Assembly: GCA_963922455.1 (NCBI GenBank)
Contig: CAWUIO010000006.1
Coordinates: 36,020-100,019, forward strand
DNA length: 64,000 bases
Source: CAWUIO01 sp963922455
Lineage (GTDB): Bacteria; Bacteroidota; Bacteroidia; Cytophagales; Microscillaceae
Direction: 5' to 3'
Shown here one piece after another: positions 54,621 through 61,422 of this stretch. The notes beneath the pieces were generated by a model that worked only from the letters and a program-made list of their open reading frames with translations, was not told where the DNA came from and ran no database searches. The position numbers and the translations under genes are program-made. The number at the start of each line of letters is the position of its first letter. The stretch's first letter is position 1.

Positions 54621-57413
54621 ATGATGCGTACATTATTCATTCTCCTATGCTTCGCATGGACAGTAGGATCTACCGTCCAGGCCCAAGAAAAGGCTGACTG
54701 TCCAACGAAGCCTACTCCCGAACAACTACAAAAGATGCAACAGCTTTTCCAATCGGAAGGGGAAGTCATCGAGCTGGGCAGTGGCGACCCAGTGACCTTA
54801 GTTGTAACTGCCCACATCATCCGAAGAAGCAATGGCACCGGAGGCTTGTCTACCGTGGCCTTACAAGAAGCTTTTGACAATGTAAATAACTATTACATTA
54901 CCGCCAACATGCAGTTTGAGATCTCGACCATCAACTTTATCGACAGTGATGCTTTTTATGACTTCCGTACGAATGAAGAAGGAGCCATATCGGCCAATGA
55001 TGTTGAGAATACCATTAATATTTACTTTGCCAATTCGGTAGCCAATTCTAGTGGGACTGCTTTCTATTGCGGCTATGCCTATTTTCCAGGCGGCCCCGAC
55101 CGCATCTTGATGGATAACTCTTGCACGAGCAATGGCTCTACCCTTCCTCACGAGATTGGGCACTTTTTTAGTCTGCTCCATACGCACGGTTCTAGCAACT
55201 CCACATTAACCAATGAGTTAGTAGACGGGTCCAACTGTGCCAATGCGGGCGACTTGGTGTGTGATTCCCCCGCCGACCCTCAATTGAGTGGCTCCAATGT
55301 AAATGCTTCTTGTGATTACACGGGCTCAACCACCGATGCCAATGGCAATACCTTCCGCCCGGAGCCCCGAAATATTATGTCGTATGCGCCCAAAAGATGC
55401 CGAGATTTATTTACAAGCGGGCAGTTTGAACGTATAATTCAAGGATATACCCAACAGAGAAACTACCTACTCACTACTAGTAATGTAGGCCCTAATGCTT
55501 GCCGGACCGAATGTGTCGGCAATAATTTGTTCATCGGAAATACTCCAGGAATAGCCAATACAAGCGGTACTCAGAACACTATGGTAGGCCAAAATAACGG
55601 AGCAGCCAATACCTCGGGAACGGAAAACACCTTTATTGGAAATGAAGCAGGTTTGTCTACCACTACAGGGTCAAATAATACCTTCATCGGCCAACAAACG
55701 GGTTTTTCCAACACTATTGGAAGGGATAACACCTATTTAGGAGAGAATGCCGGTTCATTTAATACCACGGGTGGGTTTAACACCATGCTCGGGCAAAATG
55801 CCGGGGTATTTTCCAACATGAAGAGTTATAACACCTTTGTAGGAAGAGAATCCGGCCGAAATAATGATGGTAATCATGGTATCTTTCTTGGAAACCGCGC
55901 TGGATATAATAACACAGCCGACTTTTTAGTCGCCCTGGGAGATAGCGCTGGGTATTCTAATAGAGGAGATAATAACACTTTTGTGGGGGCTCTTGCCGGA
56001 GCTGGTAATACCACGGGTAATTTGAACACCTTTGTTGGGTACCGCTCCGGAGAAAATAACGCCACCGGCAGCTTCAATGCTTTCTTTGGCTATCATTCTG
56101 GTTTGAACAACACCGGCTTCCGGAATACTTTTTTGGGCTACCGTTCCGGAGAGAGTAACACCACTGCCAGTGATAATACATTCATTGGGGAAATTGCCGG
56201 TTTTGAAAATACAACGGGAGCCCAAAACACCTTCACCGGAACGTTCTCGGGCCAGTTTAATACTACGGGTACCAATAACACCTTTACGGGTAGAAGTTCA
56301 GGCCGCCAAAACCGAACAGGAAGTAATAATACGTTTATGGGCGAGCGGGCCGGTGAGGACAATCTAGAGGGAAGTTTTAATGCCTTTTTTGGCCAACTTG
56401 CCGGTTCCCAAAATACCATAGGTAATAATAACACCTTCCTTGGCCAGGCGGCGGGTCAAAACAATACCAGCGGAGACGAAAATACCTTTATCGGGTTTCA
56501 ATCCGGACAATTAAACACCAGCGGTCGCCGTAACACTTTCCTGGGAGCTAAAACCGGGATCAACAACAGTACCGGGGCCGAAAACACCTTCTTTGGCTTT
56601 GAAGCAGGTTTGAATACCACTGCGGGAGGGCGGAATGTATTCATCGGCAACCGGGCCGGTTCAGACAATACTACGGGTTCCTTCAATATGTTCCTAGGGG
56701 CTCAAGCCGGTATCCGAAACGTAGACGGTGAGCGAAATACCTATTTGGGTTATGAAGCCGGTTCTAACGGTACCTCTTCTCGCCGGAATGTATTCTTGGG
56801 CTACCGGGCGGGTAAATTTAGCAATGCCGGCGAAGAAAATGTTTTCCTAGGCCACGAAGCCGGTCTGCAAAATATCAGTGGTGAGGGGAATGTATTCGTA
56901 GGAAACCGGGCCGGATATTTTGAAACTGGCTCCGACAAGCTCTATATTGACAACCGTTTCGGAAGCACCCCTTTGATCTGGGGAGATTTTCAAGAAAGAG
57001 TTGTAGGCATCAATACCAAGCAATTTAGTGATGGGGGCGACATCTTCACCCTTTCAGTCAATGGAAAAGTGCGCGCCACGGAAGTAAAAGTCTACACCGG
57101 TTTGGCCGACTTTGTCTTTGAAGAAGATTATGACTTACCCTCTTTGGATGAAGTAGAAGCCTACATCCGGGAGCACGGCCACTTACCAGCGGTTCCTTCC
57201 GAAGAAGAAGTAAGCCAAAGCGGTATTTTCTTGGGTCAAATGAATGCAACCCTCCTCCAAAAAATAGAAGAACTGACCCTTTATACTATCCAACAGGAAA
57301 AAGACAAGCAAGCCTTACAAAAGGAACTAAGTACCCAGAAAAAAACCTTGGAAGATCTCCAAAATCAAGTAAATACCTTAATAAAGCTGATGCAGGAGAA
57401 AAGCCAGGACTAA
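54621..57413 (+). CDS. Secreted M43-type metalloprotease fused to 17-residue repeat fibre (repeat protein 1)
   Basis: 930 residues. The signal peptide ends TVQAQ. The protease domain (about 50-290) is of the M43B pappalysin/cytophagalysin type: zinc site HEIGHFFSLLHTH, GDLVCDSPAD and the Met-turn RNIMSYAPKRCRDLF. A Cys cap (CRTECVG, about 295-302) then opens 28 tandem repeats of about 17 residues, consensus NTFxGxxAGxxNTTGSx, to about residue 775. Next come an end-cap (GSDKLYIDNRFGSTPLIWGDF), a conserved Bacteroidota module (LADFVFEEDYDLPSLDEVEA, GHLPAVPSEEEV, ATLLQKIEELTLYTIQ) and a terminal coiled coil. I see no type IX sorting domain. Probably a surface or secreted trimeric fibre carrying a protease head, by analogy only. 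A terminator follows. Confidence 0.88.
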   Translation: MMRTLFILLCFAWTVGSTVQAQEKADCPTKPTPEQLQKMQQLFQSEGEVIELGSGDPVTLVVTAHIIRRSNGTGGLSTVALQEAFDNVNNYYITANMQFEISTINFIDSDAFYDFRTNEEGAISANDVENTINIYFANSVANSSGTAFYCGYAYFPGGPDRILMDNSCTSNGSTLPHEIGHFFSLLHTHGSSNSTLTNELVDGSNCANAGDLVCDSPADPQLSGSNVNASCDYTGSTTDANGNTFRPEPRNIMSYAPKRCRDLFTSGQFERIIQGYTQQRNYLLTTSNVGPNACRTECVGNNLFIGNTPGIANTSGTQNTMVGQNNGAANTSGTENTFIGNEAGLSTTTGSNNTFIGQQTGFSNTIGRDNTYLGENAGSFNTTGGFNTMLGQNAGVFSNMKSYNTFVGRESGRNNDGNHGIFLGNRAGYNNTADFLVALGDSAGYSNRGDNNTFVGALAGAGNTTGNLNTFVGYRSGENNATGSFNAFFGYHSGLNNTGFRNTFLGYRSGESNTTASDNTFIGEIAGFENTTGAQNTFTGTFSGQFNTTGTNNTFTGRSSGRQNRTGSNNTFMGERAGEDNLEGSFNAFFGQLAGSQNTIGNNNTFLGQAAGQNNTSGDENTFIGFQSGQLNTSGRRNTFLGAKTGINNSTGAENTFFGFEAGLNTTAGGRNVFIGNRAGSDNTTGSFNMFLGAQAGIRNVDGERNTYLGYEAGSNGTSSRRNVFLGYRAGKFSNAGEENVFLGHEAGLQNISGEGNVFVGNRAGYFETGSDKLYIDNRFGSTPLIWGDFQERVVGINTKQFSDGGDIFTLSVNGKVRATEVKVYTGLADFVFEEDYDLPSLDEVEAYIREHGHLPAVPSEEEVSQSGIFLGQMNATLLQKIEELTLYTIQQEKDKQALQKELSTQKKTLEDLQNQVNTLIKLMQEKSQD

Positions 57414-57439
57414 TTCCTAAGCCCTTTTCTCTATCTAGA

Positions 57440-57478
57440 AAAAAATCAGGTGCCAGCGGCATCTGATTTTTTACTTTT
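57440..57478 (+). terminator. Rho-independent terminator of repeat gene 1
   Basis: The stem AAAATCAGGTGCC/GGCATCTGATTTT (one G-U pair), loop AGC, is followed by T-rich sequence. 28 bp past the stop; it separates repeat genes 1 and 2 transcriptionally. Confidence 0.85.
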
Positions 57479-57596
57479 TAGCAGGCTTGACGGGACTAAA
57501 ACTACTCGAGCCTTCCTATTTTTGAGCCGAATTCCGTAACTTCAAGGCATCATTTGAATCTTTACGCACCCAACAAAATTCAAACATTAAACCCCC

Positions 57597-59849
57597 ATGC
57601 AAACATTACGATTTGTCATTTTATTCCTAGGAAGCCTCGGCTTTACCCAACTCACTCAGGCCCAATGCCCCTCCAACTGTACGGGTACCAGTACCATCCT
57701 CGGCGTTGATGCTGGGCTCGGCCTCACCGGAAATAACAACACCCTTTTTGGGAATTCAGCCGGTTTTTCCGGGATAACGGGCGATCGCAATTCCTTTTTT
57801 GGCTACCAGGCTGGTTTTGCCAACACCAGCGGTAATTCCAATACCTTTATTGGTAATTTAGCCGGAGCCGACAATACGAGCGGAGCACGTAACACCTACA
57901 TCGGAACTTTTGCTGGGCAGTCTACCACCACCGCCCGGGAAAACGCCTTCTTGGGCTATGAAGCCGGAAAAAACAATACCACCGGGGCCGATAATACCTT
58001 CGTCGGGGCCCGGGCCGGACTAAATGTCATTGGGGGGAACCGCAATACCTTTATTGGGCACTTCGCAGGGCTAAGCACGACCACGGGTAACAATAATACT
58101 TTCTTAGGAGACCGGGCCGGAGAAAACAATTCCGGGGGCGATGGAAATACGTTCATTGGCCAGTTTGCCGGAAATGCCAATACCACCGCCATCCACAATA
58201 CCTTCTTAGGAACCCGGGCCGGAGAAGAAAACACCACCGGATTTCAAAATACTTTCTTGGGTAAAGATGCCGGACAATTTAGCACTACGGGTAATTTTAA
58301 TACCTTCGTAGGCCACAACACGGCCAAAAACAACCAAACTGGTTCTGAAAACACCTTCCTTGGCCGTGAAGCTGGTTTTAATAATAATGATGGAAGTGAA
58401 AATGTCTTCATTGGAATGACTTCTGGATCCAATAACAGCAGCGGTACCCAAAATATCTTTATCGGGAACCGCTCCGGTCAGGCCAATACCACCGGCTCCC
58501 GGAATATCTACATTGGGCACGAGGCCGGTTCGCTCGCCACTGGCTCCGACCAACTGATGATTGAGAACAGCGCCTCAAGCACCCCGCTTATCTTGGGTGA
58601 CTTTGCCAACGATATCGTACGCATCAACGGGAGTTTGGAAGTAACGGCCGGTTTGGATATTAATTCCCTGGGAGGCATCTCGGGTTTTAGGCTCGAAAAC
58701 AGCAATGCCCTCGTGGGTGAACAAGTTAACGCCGGAGTGACTGGTTTGCAAAATACGATACTTGGTCAAAATTCCGGAACAGCCTTGACTACTGGGAGCA
58801 CCAATACTTTCTTGGGAGAAAACACGGGCCCCAACAACACCATCGGTTCACGTAATACCTTTGTTGGCCAATCCGCCGGAGAAAATAACGAGACCGGAGA
58901 CGAAAACACCTTCATCGGTTGGGAAGCCGGGAAAGCCAATGTCACCGGGGCCTTCAACACCTTTTTGGGCGTACAATCCGGTCAAAGCAATGACACAGGG
59001 GTGGAAAACACCTTTTTTGGCTATAGGGCCGGTCGTTTGAACACCTCCGGAGAGCGCAATGTCTTCATTGGCAACCGTTCGGGCGACAAAAATACCACCG
59101 GATCTTTCAATATGTTCTTGGGTGCCCAAGCAGGCGTACAAAACGTAGATGGTGAACGCAATACCTACTTGGGTTACGAAGCCGGCTCCAATGGTACTTC
59201 TTCCGGACGGAACGTTTTCATTGGCTATCGCGCAGGTAAATTGAGTGCTGCCGGCGGGAGCAATGTATTTCTTGGGCACGAGGCGGGCTTCCAAAATGCC
59301 GCCGGGAGTGGTAATGTCTTCGTGGGCAACCAAGCCGGTTATCTGGAACAAGGCTCCAATCTCCTATACATCGAAAACTCCCTGAGTACCACGCCCCTTA
59401 TCTTTGGTGATTTTGCGGCCAACGCCGTAGGTATTAATACCAAGTCTTTCCAAGACGGCAGTGACCTTTATACCCTATCGGTAAACGGACGCATCCGGGC
59501 CGAAGAAGTAAAAGTCTACACTGGCTGGGCCGATTTTGTCTTTGAAGAAGATTATGAGCTGCTTCCCTTAGACCGTTTAGCCCAGTTTATCCACCAATAC
59601 CACCATCTCCCAGGCGTGCCCTCTGAGAAAGAAGTGGCCCAAAAGGGTATTTTCCTCGGCGAAATGAACGCGACCCTCTTGCAAAAAATTGAAGAGCTTA
59701 CGCTTTACACCTTAGATCAGGAAACGACCATCACCGAGCAAAAGAAAACCATTGATGAACTCAAGGCTACCCAGGAGAAACAAGCGCTTCAATTACAGGC
59801 CTTGCAAGACACCTTGGAATCCCTTGTAAAGAAGCTGGAAGAAAAATAA
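57597..59849 (+). CDS. Secreted 17-residue repeat fibre protein with two repeat blocks (repeat protein 2)
   Basis: 750 residues: signal peptide ending LTQAQ, Cys cap CPSNCTG, then 17 repeats, a first end-cap (GSDQLMIENSASSTPLILGDF, about residues 317-340), a linker, 13 more repeats, and a second end-cap (GSNLLYIENSLSTTPLIFGDF). The same C-terminal module as repeat protein 1 follows (WADFVFEEDYELLPLDRLAQ, MNATLLQKIEELTLYTLDQ), with a coiled coil to the end. It has no protease. The last six repeats are nearly identical to those of repeat protein 1 (for example NVDGERNTYLGYEAGSNGTS), pointing to duplication or gene conversion. Likely a surface fibre; role unknown. Confidence 0.88.
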   Translation: MQTLRFVILFLGSLGFTQLTQAQCPSNCTGTSTILGVDAGLGLTGNNNTLFGNSAGFSGITGDRNSFFGYQAGFANTSGNSNTFIGNLAGADNTSGARNTYIGTFAGQSTTTARENAFLGYEAGKNNTTGADNTFVGARAGLNVIGGNRNTFIGHFAGLSTTTGNNNTFLGDRAGENNSGGDGNTFIGQFAGNANTTAIHNTFLGTRAGEENTTGFQNTFLGKDAGQFSTTGNFNTFVGHNTAKNNQTGSENTFLGREAGFNNNDGSENVFIGMTSGSNNSSGTQNIFIGNRSGQANTTGSRNIYIGHEAGSLATGSDQLMIENSASSTPLILGDFANDIVRINGSLEVTAGLDINSLGGISGFRLENSNALVGEQVNAGVTGLQNTILGQNSGTALTTGSTNTFLGENTGPNNTIGSRNTFVGQSAGENNETGDENTFIGWEAGKANVTGAFNTFLGVQSGQSNDTGVENTFFGYRAGRLNTSGERNVFIGNRSGDKNTTGSFNMFLGAQAGVQNVDGERNTYLGYEAGSNGTSSGRNVFIGYRAGKLSAAGGSNVFLGHEAGFQNAAGSGNVFVGNQAGYLEQGSNLLYIENSLSTTPLIFGDFAANAVGINTKSFQDGSDLYTLSVNGRIRAEEVKVYTGWADFVFEEDYELLPLDRLAQFIHQYHHLPGVPSEKEVAQKGIFLGEMNATLLQKIEELTLYTLDQETTITEQKKTIDELKATQEKQALQLQALQDTLESLVKKLEEK

Positions 59850-59875
59850 GACCATTCACCTCCAAGAAATATAGG

Positions 59876-59907
59876 AGTCGGTCTGGTTCTTCAGGCCGAC
59901 TTTTTTT
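59876..59907 (+). terminator. Rho-independent terminator of repeat gene 2
   Basis: The stem AGTCGGTCTG/CAGGCCGACT (one G-U pair) is followed by T7. 26 bp past the stop and immediately before a 130-bp repeat copy, so at this site the terminator and the element are separate. Confidence 0.88.
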
Positions 59908-59908
59908 G

Positions 59909-60037
59909 GGGGCTGCCCGGCGCAAATAAGCTGCTGCCCCATGAGACCCTAAGTGCCCGCGCCGGTCGGGCTTTCGCTACTCGCCTGCCCCCCACAAGTC
60001 CATTGCGGGCTCAAACAGGCCGCTCTATCCCTCAGCC
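59909..60037 (+). repeat. 130-bp structured repeat element, copy 12 (sense after repeat gene 2)
   Basis: Outer stem GGCTG/CAGCC and inner stem CCGGCGC/GCGCCGG: both are compensatory variants of the common forms. The TTTCGCTACTCGC block is conserved. It starts 60 nt after the stop, just past the terminator. Confidence 0.9.
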
Positions 60038-60096
60038 AATTCTAGCCCTTAGCAATACAGCCACACCATGTCATCCTTATTGCCCTTTTCCCCTTA

Positions 60097-60212
60097 CTAT
60101 TTTGCCTTTTGAATCAAGCCCTTGAAATCCTCAGGAGGTATAATTCCCACAAGTTCCCCATCGACAAAGCCTAAGGCGACTCCAAAAAATAAAACTATTC
60201 CTATAATTCATA
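60097..60212 (-). pseudogene. Possible 3' remnant of a small membrane-protein gene
   Basis: On the minus strand an open frame without any start codon reads GIVLFFGVALGFVDGELVGI and ends EDFKGLIQKAK then TAG at 60097-60099. It has a hydrophobic start and a plausible C-terminal tail. A TGA just upstream and the lack of ATG suggest a truncated gene end, or a chance frame. Confidence 0.25.
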
Positions 60213-60238
60213 TAATAATAAAATGAATTTTTCTTCAG

Positions 60239-60256
60239 TCTAACAAAAGTCTAACA
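60239..60256. promoter_or_regulatory. Tandem TCTAACA site, 11-bp spacing (upstream copy)
   Basis: TCTAACA at 60239 and again at 60250, one helical turn apart. The surrounding sequence (CAGTCTAACA before, T-run after, CCGAATAT about 40 bp later) matches the region before repeat gene 3. No intact gene follows within 300 bp. Confidence 0.5.
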
Positions 60257-60605
60257 CTTTTTTTCGTCAAAAATGCGCTGAGATCCGAATATTTGTGTGA
60301 TAAGCTATGACAAGGTTAAGTAATTTGCCTGGAAGGGTACCGGCCCCCTAGCACAAATTCCATTGGGTGTATAATCATGTGGAGCCGGTTGGGTTAGCGT
60401 TTTCTTGAAAGCCGGAATCAGAGCCATGTATACTGGTTGAGCGTTAGCCCGCCCTTTTAAGCAAATACAAAATAGTCAATAGGTAAGAACTATTGCCTCT
60501 ATTCAGATTAAAAAAACAACAGGTAAAATACAGAAGCAATACGCTTCCCACATATCCAAAAAACACCCATCGCATTCTATCGGGTTAAGATCATAATACT
60601 AAAAT
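60257..60605. other. Gene-free stretch
   Basis: 349 bp without convincing coding frame. It includes GTACCGGCCCCC and GGAGCCGGTTGG blocks that are partly complementary (about 60338-60390). No RNA gene is recognised. Confidence 0.35.
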
Positions 60606-60795
60606 ATGTATCCTTTTTATAAGGATGTAGACCTCGAGCGCTATATCAACCATAGACCTCGACTGTGTCTTGAGCTGTCATGAGATCCAGCTATTCTTTG
60701 ATGCGCTGTATCTGTTACGATTACGCCAAGGTTCGCTGGTTTGGGTATCAAACGAGATAGCCTTACTTGGAGAACATAGTGTGTACGCTGTCTAG
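60606..60795 (+). pseudogene. Small frameshifted gene or remnant ending at a terminator
   Basis: ATG at 60606 reads MYPFYKDVDLERYINHRP and stops at 60683. In the next frame the sequence stays protein-like (CHEIQLFFDALYLLRLRQGS, LVWVSNEIALLGEHSVYAV) and ends at TAG 60793-60795, one base before a good terminator hairpin. A one-base shift near 60675-60685 would join them into about 62 residues. The terminator placement argues for a genuine former gene; family unknown. Confidence 0.35.
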
Positions 60796-60828
60796 AAAAA
60801 GGCCTGTTTTTGACGGGTCTTTTTTTTA
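60796..60828 (+). terminator. Rho-independent terminator after the small remnant
   Basis: The stem AAAAAGGCCTGT/ACGGGTCTTTTT (G-U pairs allowed) is followed by T8. It starts right after the TAG at 60795. Confidence 0.8.
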
Positions 60829-61020
60829 TTTTAGGCTTTGACCACGCTAGGGCGAGGCTCCAACCCCGCAACGAAATTACAAGACCTCCCTACCGAGTTT
60901 TTGCCCAGAGATCTCTCCGGTATTCAAGCAAGAAGTACAATAGACTCACCAGAATAAGTTTCTGCCCCAGCATCGGGAAAATGAACAAGTTCTTTGGCTT
61001 CCCATCTCCTCTCCCTCTTC

Positions 61021-61151
61021 AGCTTAGGGATAGAGCGGCCTGTTTGAGCTCGCCGCTGGTATGTGGGTTGGCCAGCGAGTAGCGATAGCCCGGCCCGCGC
61101 CGGCACTTTGGTTCTATTTTGCCCCGATCTTTCTTAGTGCGGGCAAGCCCC
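61021..61151 (-). repeat. 130-bp structured repeat element, copy 13 (exception, upstream of repeat gene 3)
   Basis: On the minus strand: GGGGCTTGCCCGCAC, unique loop, GCGCGGGCCGGGCT, ATCGCTACTCGC, and the end CTCTATCCCTAAGC. One inner-stem pair is lost (A opposite C). It is inverted relative to copy 12, about 1 kb away. It does not follow a stop codon. Confidence 0.88.
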
Positions 61152-61311
61152 AAACCCAAACCTCATATCCATCCCCAATCTAAAACCACTCCTCTAGCTT
61201 CTCTCCTCTAAACCCGTCCCGTCTCCCGGTTCTCGCTTCCCGGTTCCAAAAATCTCACTCCATATTAATATTCAAATAAAAAATATAACTATAAAAATAA
61301 CATTTCTCCAG

Positions 61312-61329
61312 TCTAACAGAATTCTAACA
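61312..61329. promoter_or_regulatory. Tandem TCTAACA site, 11-bp spacing, before repeat gene 3
   Basis: TCTAACA at 61312 and 61323, 94 bp before the ATG. A CCGAATATAAATGAGATA block follows about 30 bp later. Direct 7-bp repeats one turn apart are typical of OmpR/PhoB-type response-regulator sites; the regulator is not identified. Confidence 0.5.
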
Positions 61330-61422
61330 CTCCTTTTTAGGCATTGCTCTCCCGTTTTCCGAATATAAATGAGATATCAATACGTGTACCGTTCACCCAT
61401 TTGTAAACGCATAAACAGTATA

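Noticed and set aside
54621..59849. Repeat proteins considered as phage tail fibres or a prophage
   Set aside because: They have signal peptides, one carries a secreted-type protease, and there are no phage structural, integrase or lysis genes nearby.
4015..61151. 130-bp elements considered as integron attC sites because of conserved flanks and a variable loop
   Set aside because: They are dispersed singly between ordinary genes on both strands, there is no cassette array and no integrase, and the core-site sequences do not fit attC.
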